A stretch of DNA of 64,000 nucleotides from Pectinophora gossypiella (GCF_024362695.1 NC_065420.1:2698501-2762500), one strand, 5' to 3'; shown: positions 1 to 11,504, counted from the first letter of the stretch. Notes: generated by a model not told the origin, from the letters alone. Translations and numbers: made by a program.

Positions 1-3000
1 TCCAGCAATAAATTTGATTCCTTTTAAGCCAGTTGTTGTTGCTCTTTCGGCTCTGTTATGATCTCCGTTTAATGCTTCCGTCTCTACAGGGGCCAAAACA
101 ACGACAGACGTTACCTTTCTACCTTTCAGTACATCTGGCAAAGGAAATTGGTTGCCACTTACTTTCAAAGGCAAATATCTATTGTATTTCTTGTCGTTAA
201 GAGTCACAGGTTCTAATTGAGTAGCATCTTCTTTAACATAATTCTTAGCGATATTTTGCCCTTCCTCGGTCTTAGGATCAAAGTGCACAACCTTCATTTC
301 TACAGCTTGTTTTTCAGTTGGGGGTGGAGCGACGTAAGTTGCTACATTTTCAGAGGCAGCAAGTTCCTGGTCGTCTTCTTCTTCATCAATACGAGACTGA
401 ACCCGATCTCCATTTCGTGTTACAATAATTGGTCTATTTTCACTAGAAGCAATTTGTTGACCGCCTCCGGCGCTGAAGAAGTTAGCCAACTGATCTGGGG
501 GTAAAGAATCTAAAGGAGTTTCTCCCACTTTGTCGTAATCTAAAATGCTAATATCAGCATTATCTAAGATACCCGAAGATAGCAGCTGTTGGCGAAGGTC
601 ATCCGGAACTTCGTCGGGAAGTTCAACGGCAGGCTTTTTCTTTTTCTCTTCCTTCTTCGCCTCGGGTGTAGTATTTATTGAGTTTGCCGTGGATGACACA
701 TATTTTTGAGTAGTAGGTCTGATTTCTACAGTTCTAGAAGTGGATTGGTAATACGGAGGTGAGGCTGTACTTGATACGTAGGAATGCTGTTGAGATTTTG
801 TCTGAGAGTAATGTGTTCTAGGAGAGGTAGCTTGCACTTGTTGGTTGTAATTGTTTCGCGATTGTTGTTGAATGGTATGCTCTAATTGTTTTACTTGCTG
901 TTGCGTCTTTTGTTGTTGTTGATGTTGGTGTTGATGCTGTTGTTGGGCTAAAATAAGCTGACTTTGAAGCCTTTGAATTTCTTCTTGTTGTTTTTGAACA
1001 TTCGCTGCTAATTGTAACCGTACTTGTTCCTGTTCAGCATCATAAAGATTTTGTTGAGGAATTTGCTGCTGTTGGTGGTACTGTTGTTCGGGGTGGCTTG
1101 CAGTTGGTGTAGGTTCACTAAAACCATTGTAACTTGGTGAAGCTGTGGGTCCGTTGACTGTAATATGCTGCTCATATTTAGGTATAGCTGCTACTAGTTC
1201 ACCACCTTGAGGCACGAATTGTCCAACATTTTGTTGATGATGGAAGTTGGATTGATCTTGGAAGTTCGAAGGAGGCCTTTCCGAGGGTCCATGGGATTGT
1301 TGGAACTGTGGTCTTTCTGAGGGACCGTGAGATTGCTGGAATTGCGGCCTTTCTGAGGGTCCATGTGACTGTTGGAACTGTGGTCTTTCCGAAGGGCCAT
1401 GTGATTGTTGGAATTGTGGTCTGTCTGAGGGTCCGTGAGATTGTAAGAATGGTCTTTCAGATGGGCCCTGAGATGGCAGGTTTTGTTGGAAATTATATTG
1501 TAGCTCTGGTGTTGGTGATGGTTGAGGTTGGAAGTTGAAAAGAGATGGTGAAGATGGCTGGGGCAGGAATTGAGTTTGGGGTATCGGTGATGGCGAAGGA
1601 CCGATGGGACCAGGGAATGAACTATGAGTTTGTTGAGAAGGTCTGGATAATGGTTGGGGACCTTGGTGGAAACTGAATTGCTGTTGAGGTTGGTTGTGCA
1701 AAGGTTGGAATGGTGGACGGTTGTCTTCGATCTGCGGAGGAGATGGTTTAAGATTGAAGAATGGAGTTCTAGTAGGGCCTGCAAAGGACGGTTTGTTTTG
1801 AATAGAGTCAGTGAAATGTTGGTGTGGTCTTTGTTGGGGCAGTTGTTGACTCAAAGGAATGAGTTGAGGTCGACTTTCTTGGAACTGAGGTGAGGAACTT
1901 GGACTAGGTCTGCCAAGATTAAAGCTCTGGTGTTGTCTCGTCGGCACAAGTTGTTCTTTAGGTGGGTCAACTTGGTCAGTTGTTATTGTGTGGTAATTTT
2001 CTTGCAAATATTTGGCTTCGTCAAAGAATGGTTGAGGTTGGTGGAAAGGTCTTTGAGGACCAGAATGGAAACTAGTGCGAGGAGGGCCATTGAACTGTGG
2101 ACGAGGAGCAAATTGAGGTTGACTGCTTGGACGTGGATGGAATTGGGGTGGGTTATTTGGTCTTGGTAGAGCAGTAGGAAAAGCAGGACCAGGTGAAGGG
2201 CCAACGGGTCCAGGTAGGTTAGGAGCATTGCCAAAATGAGTTGGGCCAGGAGGACCATTAGCGAAGTTATGAGAGTTCTGAGAGGTGTGGGGTCCAAATG
2301 GATTCTGGCGAGGAATGTGCGGCTGGCCTCTGAAAGGAGCAACAGATGGACCTTGTCTTGGAAGCTGTTGGTCGTTTACCAAATGAGGTTGCTGGAATTG
2401 AATGCGGCTTTGTGCATGTTGTGGAGCAGGCCTGTAATTTTGTGGAGCAGAATGGGTTTGTTGAGTAGGTTGCCTAGAGAGAACGTCTTGTTGTTGAGGT
2501 TTTGCAGCGGATCGCTGTAATTGTGGATGATTAGGAGGTTGTTGTGGGTAGGCAATAGCAGGTCTCGGGGCAGTCTCTTCGCGGTCTTCAGAGTGCGACG
2601 TGCTTTCTCGTCTGTCGCTGTAATGATGGCCACCTTCATTGCCAAAAGTAATCTTTACACTGCTGTCGCTGTGGTACACTTCCGACTCTGGCTTGATTAT
2701 AGCCCTCAAAGTAGTTGTCTGCTGCGGACCATACAGTGGTTCTGGTGTGACGGTGACGTAGTCCTCATGGTGTTCTTCCTCGGAATTTGTTGGGGGAGTG
2801 ATTGCCGGAATTGGTTTTTCATAGACCACTTTATCCTTATTATGAGGGTCTTTGCTATATTTCACATAGAAAACATGCACTGGTTCCTTCTTCTTTTTTT
2901 GGACAGGCTGTGGTGGTGGTGCTGGAAGTGTCTCATTAGATTCTTTAATAATGATTTCAATAATAGGTTCGGGAGCTTCGTAGTAATGCGGATGATGTTC

Positions 3001-3414
3001 GTGGGCATAGAGAGGAGCAGTTGGCAAAGACCCATAGGGAGGTCCGTAAGTACCCTCCGAAGCCTGATCTTGAATATTAAGGATTTTAGGCTGGGCATAG
3101 ATTTCATTTTGGTTAACCACGACGTCATCCAGGTTGTCTAAGGAAGGGTCGTACAAGGGGTCTTTTTGAGAGTACTGTACGACTGGTTCCATTTGGACGG
3201 CATACGGAGGCAGTTTCCCCGCTCTTGGGGAGATATTGGAAATACGGCGTTCGCCAGATGTCAAAGATCTATAATGTGTCACTCTTGAATGCGGCAGGAC
3301 TAATGAATATTGTAGGTTTGTTGGCGTTCGTATACTTTCTAATTGTCGTTTCGGTTTCGTTTTCGCCGTTGTGTTCTTGGCGCATGATATGCTGAGCACA
3401 GCCAAAGCTGTGAC
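1..3414 (-). CDS. Exon 2 of a secreted Gln/Pro-rich protein gene (continues past window start)
   Basis: The minus strand is open in one frame for all 1138 codons from 3414 to 1, with codons on multiples of three. I read it through and found no stop. It begins at a TTTCAG acceptor (AG at 3416-3415). The first residues, VTALAVLSISCA, complete a signal peptide with exon 1, and a basic KPKR site follows. In order, counting from the exon 1 Met: an acidic/Tyr-rich N-part; a compact block with VHVFYVKYSKDP near residues 170-185; a long Q/P/H-rich stretch with a 12-residue tandem repeat near 660-720; a Gln/His run near 825-858; a Lys/Glu-rich segment; then a more globular part from about 945 with DLRQQLLSSG and YLPLKVSGNQFPLP. 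A secreted or matrix (for example cuticle-associated) role is inferred from the signal peptide and low complexity only. I do not recognise the family. Automatic pipelines often misname such Q-rich proteins as Mediator subunits. The plus-strand open frames here are shadows. Confidence 0.88.
861..960 (-). repeat. CAA/CAC-rich Gln/His tract inside exon 2
   Basis: Runs of ttg, ctg, gtg and atg on the plus strand give alternating Gln and His on the coding strand. Mixed CAA/CAG codons argue against a pure microsatellite. A Gln- and Glu-rich stretch with regular Leu (RLQLAANVQKQQEEIQRLQS) follows at 961-1020 and could form a coiled coil. Confidence 0.75.
1276..1452 (-). repeat. 36-bp tandem repeat coding a 12-residue unit
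   Basis: About five units (1276-1311, 1312-1347, 1348-1383, 1384-1419, and a degenerate 1420-1452) encode copies of RPQFQQSHGPSE on the minus strand. Units differ mostly by synonymous or conservative changes, so the array is read as protein and not drifting freely. Confidence 0.9.
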
Positions 3415-3421
3415 CTGAAAC

Positions 3422-4727
3422 AAGAAAAAATAGAAATTAGAAATCATTCCCATTAACTTGTAATAAAAATGAAAGTGACAATTGAATCGATAGTGGATTC
3501 GTTTTTCATTCGGTTGACTTATTTATGCGCTGGCCACATTAAATAAAAAAGTAATACGTAGCGGATGAGGCGCCTGGTGGCGGTCAATTTAAAAAAAAAA
3601 ACACCGTAATTTTCTATCTCTCTAGGCTCTATAATTTATTTGGTTCTTTTAGAAGAAGAAATTACGATCAACGATACGAAACAAAGTCTGCATAATATAT
3701 GAAGAATTTCTGTAATTTAGTATGCGGTTATCCAAACTTCTAAAACATCTATGGGTCTCATGTAGATATTATGAAAAACTAAATGCTATGTGCCTGATAA
3801 TGATAATGTGAGAAGGAAGTATTTTTTACGTTGGAAAAATTTGTATTTATATAGCAAAATAAAACGTATTATTCAAAACTTCTGTTGTGGTAACAATATT
3901 CCAATTTAATTATGATTTATGACTATGTTTCAATAGGTACACCTTTAAAACCTTTCAAACGTTTTGTTCGCGTGATGGTGAAGTAGTTATCTGTTCAAAT
4001 GCAACAGGTACATACTGATACTGGCTAAGTTTGTGGATGTTTTTTTTTTAATTTGGCTTGGTTGTAAAATTCTGTCCCTTTCTTATACTTATCGTAAGGG
4101 AAGGATTATTTTTAGAACGGTTAAATTTCCTTAAGATTAATTTTATGTCTGTCAGAATCCGCACCAATATTTTCTCTTCGAACTCGGAGTAGTTTACTAG
4201 TAACTATTTTACCCTGCCTACCCCTTTCATAAGTGATTCTATGTTATGTTGAGTTTATGTTTACTGTGCTACATACAAAATAAAATATCAATAGCCTATA
4301 TTATATACGTCCCTTCGCCGTCGCCCTCACCAAATTTCTTTTTTGTCAGAATCGAATAGTATTTTGCTCCTAAAACATTCAATACAAAGTCTTATGTACA
4401 TAAATAGCAATTATCTTTTAATATATTTAACACACAGTCACACAAAAAAAAAATTCAGGCGGAAGTTTTATTTTAATTTCTGTAAAATTGACCCGATTGC
4501 ACATAATAGATTTTAAATTGGCAACGACGATATGCCTCCCAGTTTAGAATATGGAGTTAACTGCACTAAATATTTGCGAAAACAATCCTAAGTCGGGGGC
4601 ATTAGTAAAAAAATATAAACAAGCAACATGGTACTAGGCGCGAGGCCTAGACATTTCTCGTTTCAAGACGTTATTCAAAGATTAACTTATAACGCGCTTT
4701 CCAGCCAGGATTATGTGATTTTTTTGT
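3422..4727. other. Intronic sequence, no recognised feature
   Basis: AT-rich sequence next to the exon 2 acceptor, with short A tracts. I see no repeat family recurring elsewhere in the window and no credible coding potential. Confidence 0.6.
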
Positions 4728-4841
4728 CGTCACTTATTGAAGATTTGCCGCAAATCGCTTTAACTACTTGGTCGGACAAATGGTGTGCCGGGAAAAGTTC
4801 ACATCGTTACAGTAGGTACATGATATTGCTCATGACTGTAC
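4728..4841 (-). mobile_element. Degenerate J3 end plus MITE-4 end
   Basis: Bases 4728-4795 match the minus orientation of the Jockey 3' end (a worn version of GATTTGCCGCAGATGG). It is followed by a short MITE-4 terminus containing TTGCTCATGACTGTA. Both are old and incomplete. Confidence 0.5.
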
Positions 4842-4990
4842 CTAGCACTCAACTCGACTGTAAAATAAATGTTTAAAGTAAACATGTTCCCAGCATAATA
4901 TTACCACAGCAGTGCATTAGGTGAAAGTGTTTAGTGAGAAGAGATGAGTTAATATTTACTAACTGGGGACATCGCTGGTTCCACCAGATA

Positions 4991-5183
4991 TACAGGGTGT
5001 TAGTGACATCGTAACGAAAACTTTGAGGGATGATACAGACCATGATTCTGAGTTGATATCAAGTGGATTTTTTATGACAAAGTCATGAATTTTGCGACAA
5101 AAAAATCCACTGGATATTAACTTAGAATCATGGTCTGAATCATCCTCCTCAATATTCGTTACGATGTCAGTAACACTCTGTAT
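4991..5183. mobile_element. MITE-1, single palindromic copy
   Basis: Inverted arms of about 90 bp begin ACAGGGTGTTAGTGACATCG and end with the complement, flanked by TA. The arms contain the family words CCATGATTCTGAGTTGATAT and the reverse. TA duplication fits a Tc1/mariner-like mobilising source (inference). Confidence 0.8.
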
Positions 5184-5231
5184 TATGGCATAGGTAAAGT
5201 AGAATACCTATCTACTTTATCTACTTTATAA

Positions 5232-5470
5232 TAGACTAGCGACCCGCCGATTCGATTCGATTCGAAAAAATGAAATAATTAACGACATCACATTAAAAAC
5301 TTCAAAAATAACAGTAATTCTCCACTATTTAATGGATGTTCCTCTTGAATCACTCTATCTATTAAAAAAAACCGCATCAAAATCCGGTTGCGTAGTTTTA
5401 AAGATTTAAGCGTAAGTACATTGGGATATAGGGACAGAAAAAGTGACTTTGTTTTATACACTACCTACAT
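5232..5470 (-). mobile_element. Helitron 3' end
   Basis: On the minus strand the sequence ends GGCGGGTCGCTAGT, the CTAG-type Helitron terminus. It shares about 230 bp with 50770-51030 (words TAGATAGAGTGATTCAAGAGG and CATCACATTAAAA). Non-autonomous fragment. Confidence 0.65.
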
Positions 5471-5734
5471 AGTATTTTACGTAAATAAATCACTAGATTT
5501 ATTTTTTGTTTTTAATAATACTAGTTTATTTTCACACACTAATTAAAAACAATATAAACACATAACTTATAAATGAAGCACCTTCATGTTGTGCCGATCC
5601 CACTTACAGTAAGATAAGGGCAGGAGCATAATGGATTTTGGGAAAATACGTAAGTACATCAAATCACAAATGTTTATCCCAGAAGGAGTCTACCCGAGGT
5701 ATGTGTAGAAGTGTATGGTTCATTATTTTCACTA

Positions 5735-5830
5735 ACACAGTTGGCTAGACTATTATGGTACGTATAGGGAATTATGGCTTACGAATCACCAGAAACGTTG
5801 GTGGAGTCTGGGTTCTAATTCATCTTGCGA
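5735..5830 (+). mobile_element. SINE-F fragment
   Basis: Begins with CTAACACAGTTGGCTAGAC and resembles the body of SINE-F at 31788-31975. Degenerate. Confidence 0.45.
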
Positions 5831-5859
5831 TCTTTGACTAATCCAATTCTTTTCTCCGG

Positions 5860-5990
5860 CTATACAGGTTGTGAGAAGCTGCAGTAGTTTTAAGCGGATG
5901 AGACGTTCGTTATGTAAAAATTGACGATTCAAAGTGTAACTATGTTTCCTACTGAATAAAGATATTTTTGAATTTGAATTTAAATTTGAA
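5860..5990 (+). mobile_element. LINE-E 3' end
   Basis: Matches the recurring 3' UTR with GAGACGTTCGTTATGTAAAA, then TGAATAAAGATATTTTTGAA and a GAATTTG-repeat tail. Other copies: 29765, 31150, 43485, 56160. Confidence 0.7.
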
Positions 5991-6255
5991 TTGGGAATAT
6001 AGTTGTTAAGTTGTATTCATCTTGAACTTCAATCACAGTCCGGACATACTTTTTGTTTGGCGAGACAGACAGATCGTGCGCTCTCCCTTACTCCTTAGTG
6101 GCATACGGCCATTTAAGACCCAGAGGGGGTGAAGTCGGCGCCCGATACGAATTGATGCGGGTCGGGGAGTTACTGTTCTCGTAGTTCTTTATTCTATGCT
6201 TCATAATCTGTGGTTGTGGGTTCCTTAGCCCGATTTCATCACGAAATAAGTACAG

Positions 6256-6588
6256 AATGGTGCTAATTCCTGTAGACACTATTTAATTTTAAGTTATATT
6301 TGTCATTTTCTTATCCACTGAGCAGGAAAGGGAGCACAAATCTAAAACAACCCTATAAAAAAATTACATGGGCTAATAACCCGACAGAATTTAGTTGACA
6401 GCACACGCGAAACGGTTTGCATACCAGCGAGATACATTTTTGAGTCGCCCGGGTTATTCATTCATTTACTTATTCTTCCTAAAATTAACAGCTGTCAATC
6501 ATCCGTCCCTTTCCTTTTCGGCGGATAAGAAAACGACAGGCATAACTTAAAGTAAAATTAGGAGGTGTCTGCAGGAATCGGGGCCAAT
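6256..6588. mobile_element. MITE-2 copy 1
   Basis: Left end GGTGCTAATTCCTGTAGACA and right end TGCAGGAATCGGGGCC are inverted. Inside both ends lies CTTATCCGCC/GGCGGATAAG. Four copies occur in the window at roughly 320-380 bp. Confidence 0.75.
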
Positions 6589-6895
6589 ATTGTTTCTCGC
6601 TAGTAATTGGTCACTTGGACTATACAGAAAGGAAATTTGGACGGAACCTGTTGGTCGGCATTCCAATAAAAATAAAAGTTGAGCATTTGTTGTAGCATAG
6701 TTGAAGACGCACGCGCACGCACGCTTCGGAATTCTTGTAATGTGAACTGTACTCTTTCTATGGTCATAAAACTCCACTTTAGTGTAGGCAATTCTGAATC
6801 AAGAATTTTTTTAACAGATATTATGTTGTCTCATGAAAAAAATATGATAGATAGTAGGTATACTAACGACTTAAAAGTAAGATTCAGGAGGACAT

Positions 6896-7041
6896 GTTAT
6901 GCCGTTGGTTCCGGCTATTAGCCGTAGAAACACCTCCACCAACCTGTAGTGGAGCAGCGTGGTGGAGTATGCTCTACACCCCGTCCGGTTGATCGAGGGG
7001 AGGTCTGTGCCCAGAAGTGGTACGTATATAGGCTGTTTATA
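6896..7041 (+). mobile_element. SINE-A 3' half
   Basis: Starts in the core at CCGTTGGTTCCGGCTATTAG and runs through the GGAGCAGCGTGGTGGAGTAT body to ATATAGGCTGTTTAT. 5'-truncated and abutting MITE-2 copy 2. Confidence 0.75.
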
Positions 7042-7044
7042 CAT

Positions 7045-7425
7045 ATTGGTGCTAATTCCTGTAAATACCATCTAATTTTATTTTAAGTTATATCTGTCAT
7101 TTTCTTATCCGCCGAAAAGGAAAGGGACGGATAATCGACAAGCATAAAATTTATGGAACACACGTCAATTTTAAGAACAAATCTAAACCAACCGTCTAAA
7201 AATTTTACACCCGTCAATAACCCGACATAGTTAAGTAGACAGCATGTCAAACGGATTGCATACCAGCGACGTACCTTTTTATTCGCCCGGGTTATTCATT
7301 CATTTACTCATTCTTCCTAAAATTAAGAGCTGTGAATCATCCGTCCCTTTCCTTTTCGACGGATATGAAAATGACGGATATAACTTAAAATAAAATTAGG
7401 CGGTGTCTGCAGGAATCGGGGCCAT
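7045..7425. mobile_element. MITE-2 copy 2
   Basis: Inverted ends TTGGTGCTAATTCCTG and CAGGAATCGGGGCCAT flanked by TA. Interior includes GTCAAACGGATTGCATACC, as in the other copies. Confidence 0.8.
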
Positions 7426-7547
7426 TATGTATGTATGTTCTGTTTTTGTGCAATAAAATATATTCGTTTTGTTTTGGGGAAGAAAATAGGTATAAATTTA
7501 ATCTAGGTACTTGGGAGTCGTTAGGTATGATGTGGTGTGGTATGATT

Positions 7548-7632
7548 TTTTATCGGGTGAAAGCCCTCGGCGCACCACATATGTCCGACCAAGTAGGGAA
7601 TGCCATCCAAGGCGAATCTACAAGAAGCTAAA
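7548..7632 (+). mobile_element. J3 fragment
   Basis: Degenerate Jockey 3' end: GGGTGAAAGCCCTCGGCGC then AATGCCATCCAAGGCGAATC. Confidence 0.6.
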
Positions 7633-7639
7633 ATAGACT

Positions 7640-8235
7640 TGTTCTCACGGTGAAAGTAGAGAAAACTATACCGCAAAACCTTGAAATTAACAAAATAAAA
7701 TGTTTCAGAACATTTGTGCGGTTTCCTGGCAAAAAATTAAAAAGTTATTTTCAATGGCTTCTTAATCATGAAGACGCTTTGCGGTGAGAAGACTAATGGA
7801 TAAAAAAACGCTTGAACAATGACCTTCGAAACCGAAAAGGCCTTTCAAGTAACATAATCCAAAACGGTTTATTGCATATCTACAGAATACAGACAAACAT
7901 ATTTCGCAAGTTAGCATTGAATATTTCGACTCAATTTCGAAAAGTAAAAGAATGGACATGCATATATTTTTGACGTGGTTAATTGCATATGTGAAGAGCT
8001 CGGTGGCGGAAACCTGTGCCAATCTTGTATTAGTAAATCCCACAAAATTCGTACCTACAATCTTTCTGCATACTACATAGGCGGTCCTAACGTTAACATA
8101 ATATAGCATACCCCACTTGGCACTTGCTTGAGATGATAAAAAACATATTCCGGGCATGTCGAAAAAACCGACTGAGGGATTAAGGCCCAATGTAATACAA
8201 ACTCATTCTTTATATTATTATGTCTGGTTTAAATA
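7640..8235. other. Unassigned; weak minus-strand open frame
   Basis: A 142-codon minus-strand frame at 7762-8190 has no domain I recognise. It is Cys- and hydrophobic-rich with no splice context, so it is more likely a chance frame or a relic of a repeat than a gene. Confidence 0.4.
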
Positions 8236-8462
8236 CTTCAGGATCTCGATACTGAGCCCTCCGGCATGGTCAAGAATTGCCCTCGTTTAGCGGCCTATAG
8301 CTATCGACCAACTAGGGTCGATTAATTCTCTCAGACGACGCCCTGAGCCGAGGTTCGCGCCCAACAGGGCACCCTCAGGCCTGTTGTTTTAAATTTTATA
8401 CCGGGCGACCGGGGTCCTCAGCGCTCCCCATTTGTCCGGCCAAATAGTTAATGCCATATGCA
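8236..8462 (+). mobile_element. J3 copy, 5'-truncated Jockey-type LINE
   Basis: Begins near the end of ORF2 (ACTTCAGGATCTCGATACTG), passes the CTGAGCCGAGGTTCGCGCCC word and stops at AGTTAATGCCATATGCAG without the A-rich tail. Confidence 0.75.
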
Positions 8463-8622
8463 GCATATCATCATCACCAGCCCATTAACGTCCCCACTGC
8501 TGGGGCACGGGCCTTCCCTATGGATGGATAGGGAGATCGGGCCTTAAACCACCACGCGGGCCCAGTGCGGATTGGTGGGTTATTAACGACTGCTAATGCA
8601 GCCGGGACCAACGGCTTAATGG
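8463..8622 (-). mobile_element. SINE-C 3' half
   Basis: Minus-orientation match to the SINE-C tail (GATGATGATATGCT side) through CCCAGCAGTGGGGACGTTAA and the core. It lacks the tRNA/5S head and abuts the J3 copy. Confidence 0.75.
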
Positions 8623-8669
8623 CAAAAGACTTGATCTATTATATGAGACTGGTAAGCAGGTATAATTCA

Positions 8670-8800
8670 TCAATTAAAGCACATAATAACTTTCCGCGTT
8701 TAAATGGGGATATGAGACTCCCGATATTTCGACACTGTTGCAAGTGCCATTACCCGTTATTATGTGCTTTAATTATGATAATAACCGCGTAAACTTAAAA
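8670..8800. repeat. Inverted-repeat relic
   Basis: AATTAAAGCACATAATAAC near 8675 is repeated inverted near 8756 (GTTATTATGTGCTTTAATTA), about 60 bp apart. Probably part of an old transposon; family unknown. Confidence 0.5.
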
Positions 8801-8844
8801 CAATTCATCAATTAGTAGTATGAGCAAAGTGATTTTTGTGATAG

Positions 8845-8885
8845 TGTCCTTACCGGAATTCGAACCCGAAACCACGGAGGCTATT
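8845..8885 (-). mobile_element. SINE tRNA-head remnant
   Basis: Contains GAATTCGAACCCGAAACCAC followed by GGAGGCT, resembling the B box and 5' end of the SINE-A head on the minus strand. Confidence 0.45.
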
Positions 8886-8939
8886 GGGAGGAGGATGATA
8901 ATAAGTAAGTTAACGCTAAGAATACCAAGTGGCAATAGG

Positions 8940-9545
8940 CTAGTTTCCAACTAGTCAAATCAGTTACTTTTTACTAAACGTCAAAACGCGAAATTATTAT
9001 AGAAATTGTATGAAAAAGCACACTGAAACGTCATAGAAAAATTTTATAAAATGTCGGACTTATTATTATGTTTTTCTTGATTAAAATTCATCATATCATA
9101 AACTGCCTATATACTTCCCACTGCTGGGCACAGGCCTCCCCTCAATCAACCGGAGGGGGTATGGAGCATACTCCACCACGCTGCTCCACTGCGGGTTGGT
9201 GGAGGTGTTTTTTACGGCTAATAGCCGGGACCAACGGCTTAACGTGCCCTCCGAAGCACGGAATCATCTTACTTTTTCGGACAATCAGGTGATTCAAGGC
9301 TGAAAAGTCCTTACCAAACAAAGGAAAGTCTCACAAAGTGATTTCGACAATGTCCCCATCGGGAATCGAACCCGGACCTCCAGATTGTGAGCCTAACGCT
9401 CTAACCGCTAGACCACGGAGGCTGTTAATCGGATTAAAATTCATAACTAATTTAAATAGAAAATCTTTTTTTTTTCGTTAGTTTTAGATCTGTTTTTATT
9501 TAGTAATCAGTATTTCATAATTTATGTCAAACCTAGTACACGACC
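8940..9545. mobile_element. MITE-5 copy interrupted by SINE-A
   Basis: Left end TAGTTTCCAACTAGTCAAAT and the interior CGTCATAGAAAAA match the copies at 25332, 52441 and 57165. The right part resumes after the SINE-A insertion. Confidence 0.75.
9092..9431 (-). mobile_element. SINE-A, full copy with 13-bp target duplication
   Basis: Flanked by GATTAAAATTCAT at 9079-9091 and 9432-9444. On the minus strand it has a tRNA-like head with A box TGGTCTAGCGGTTAGAG, a CTCACAA anticodon loop (Val-CAC-like) and B box GGTTCGATTCC. The core CCGTGCTTCGGAGGGCACG and a tail ending ATATAGGCAGTTTATGATA follow. Confidence 0.92.
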
Positions 9546-9984
9546 CAATTGTCTTGTACCTAAGTATGTTTTTGCAATGCAAACATCACAAACGACAAAC
9601 CCCCAGCGTAGACCATTTCACACGCACCCATAACACCGCACTTACCCCACTCAAGATCGACAATGTAAGGAATTGCAGGCTTTCAATGTAATCGTTTACC
9701 CACTAACAAGAATATGCTCTTCCCATGGGTTTTCTCACGGCCTGGACAAATTACAGAGGTTGCTGTGTTGATACAGCACGCTGGCATTAGTGGTTGGTTG
9801 CTTGGTTGACGCGAGCTTTGCATGCGAACGGGTTAAGGGGTAATTATGTGTTACTGGTTGCAGTTGTTTAGAATGGGGTAATATTTTGTAATGTTTTTCT
9901 TAAGTGTTTTGTTTACTTTAGCATTGTGTCATGTACCGTCAAGAAGCATTTTTTGTAGATTACTCTCAGGTATCAGGTATCTAG
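9546..9984. other. No recognised feature
   Basis: Non-repetitive within the window and without coding signs. Confidence 0.5.
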
Positions 9985-9987
9985 TAC

Positions 9988-10150
9988 GCCCCCATGGTCT
10001 CGTGGTTAGACACCCTGAGCCGAGGTTCGCGCCCCACTGGGCAACCTCAGGCCTGTTGTCTTAAATTATGTACCGGGTGAGAGCCCTTAGCGCTCCCCAG
10101 CAATTGTGCAGTCAAGTAGTTAATGCCATCTGCGGCAAATTTACAAAAAA
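9988..10150 (+). mobile_element. J3 fragment with an A-box-like leader
   Basis: The J3 body starts at ACCCTGAGCCGAGGTTCGCG (10012). Directly before it is CATGGTCTCGTGGTTAGAC, resembling a tRNA A box. Spacing to the B-box-like GGTTCGCGCCC is only about 29 bp, shorter than in a tRNA. Confidence 0.6.
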
Positions 10151-10169
10151 AGTGGGAAAATAAAAAAAA

Positions 10170-10232
10170 TGGCTCAATAATAACTCTGACACCAAGGTTG
10201 ATGAGGTCGGTCATCCACCTTACAACCCATAC
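10170..10232 (+). mobile_element. SINE-B tail fragment
   Basis: Carries GGCTCAATAATAACTCTGAC and GGTTGATGAGGTCGGTCATC, the 3' part of SINE-B. Confidence 0.65.
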
Positions 10233-10267
10233 GATAGAAAAATAATTATTGGCAAGAGTGCGCTTGA

Positions 10268-10520
10268 GTGTATACAAACTCATTATTTTCCTAGCGTTAT
10301 TCCGTTTTCGCAGGGTCCGGTTACCTAACCTGAAGATTTGACAGGTCCGGTCTTTTACAGAAGCGACTGCCTGTCTGACCTTCCAACCCGCGAAGGGAAA
10401 TTCTTCACCGCTGAGCATGCGATAAACATTTAAGATCCAAAAATTCGGGTTTAGGCCCGTGTTGGGATTTTGAGCGATCACACAGTGAAAGTCAAGCGTT
10501 CTTTCGACTACCACGACTCT
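10268..10520 (-). mobile_element. SINE-D copy
   Basis: Minus orientation: body words GCGACTGCCTGTCTGACC and AACCCGCGAAGGGAAA, then a degenerate tRNA-like head containing GTCAAGCGTTCTTTCGACTA. Confidence 0.65.
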
Positions 10521-10909
10521 GTGAGTGCATACACATTCTAAAATAAAAAAGGACCCACCGTCAGTATCGTCTTTATTCATTTTGAGCCTTAAACATACTT
10601 CCGATACAGTTACCATCACACTTCACGAGCACATCAACAGTAACAGTAATGTTCTCAGACATAATACGGATATGAATTACGCACGACAGACGGTAACAGT
10701 CTTCCGCCAACAATCTCGCGAGCCATCAGCGACGGTCACGGCGATTTTACGGCGATTGTCGGGTCTGACGGGCGCCACGTCTAAGTTATGAGTTTTGAGA
10801 CGATTGTATCATTGAGAGATTCGATTTCATGTGGCATGCAGGATTTGTGCCCCGCTAACAGCAATAGTTTCGCCCCCTATTCATTACTAATTTAAGAACC
10901 ACGTGTCGG

Positions 10910-11250
10910 TGTAGGATTCTCCATCCTTGTCTATCAAAGGCCAATTCCTTCACTTCCTTATAAGACACGACGTTCACCGTCTCTTTGATCTAGTCCATGT
11001 AAGCTCTTCTTGGTCTTCCCCTTCCTCTTTTTCCTTGTAGATTTCCTTCTATGATGTTTTTAATAAATTCTGTCCTCAATAACTCTCAATATTTGCCTCT
11101 TTTCCCTAACACTTAGCACATCCTTCATAGTAACTTATTCTTTCCATCCTCCTCCAACACCACATTTCAAAGGCTTCGAGTTTCTCTATGTCTTTCTGTG
11201 TCAGTGTCCACGTTTCACATCCATAGAGGGCTATACTCCATACGAAAGTT
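10910..11250 (-). pseudogene. LINE-T reverse transcriptase C-terminal fragment
   Basis: Minus-strand translation gives YGCETWTLTQKDIEKLEAFE and MWCWRRMERIS, then RGRPRRAY, typical of the RT C-terminus of a non-LTR retrotransposon. Stops and frameshifts are present. It ends near ACACCGACACGTGGTTCTTA, as in other LINE-T tails. Confidence 0.75.
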
Positions 11251-11504
11251 TATATGCATCGTTTTCTGATTCGCCCCCGAGACACGAGACGTTCACTGTG
11301 TATGAACCACATATGAGACAATAAATTTGAATCTCATACGTGCATGGCCCATATGTGGGGCACGTTTTTTCTTGCCTGTGTGTCTATGTACATAAATTCC
11401 AATGTATTTATCGAAAAATAACATAGAACGTGAGGGGTTGATGTCTAATTTTCAGATACATAATGAACGTGTTAAACATAGTTCGCGAGGAGTGCGGGTA
11501 GGTA

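Noticed and set aside
1194..3141. Several plus- and minus-strand open frames of 60-206 codons in the first 3.2 kb
   Set aside because: They are other-frame shadows of the 1138-codon minus-strand exon and have biased composition but no domains.
7762..8190. 142-codon minus-strand frame as a host gene
   Set aside because: No recognised domain, no splice context, and repeats on both sides.
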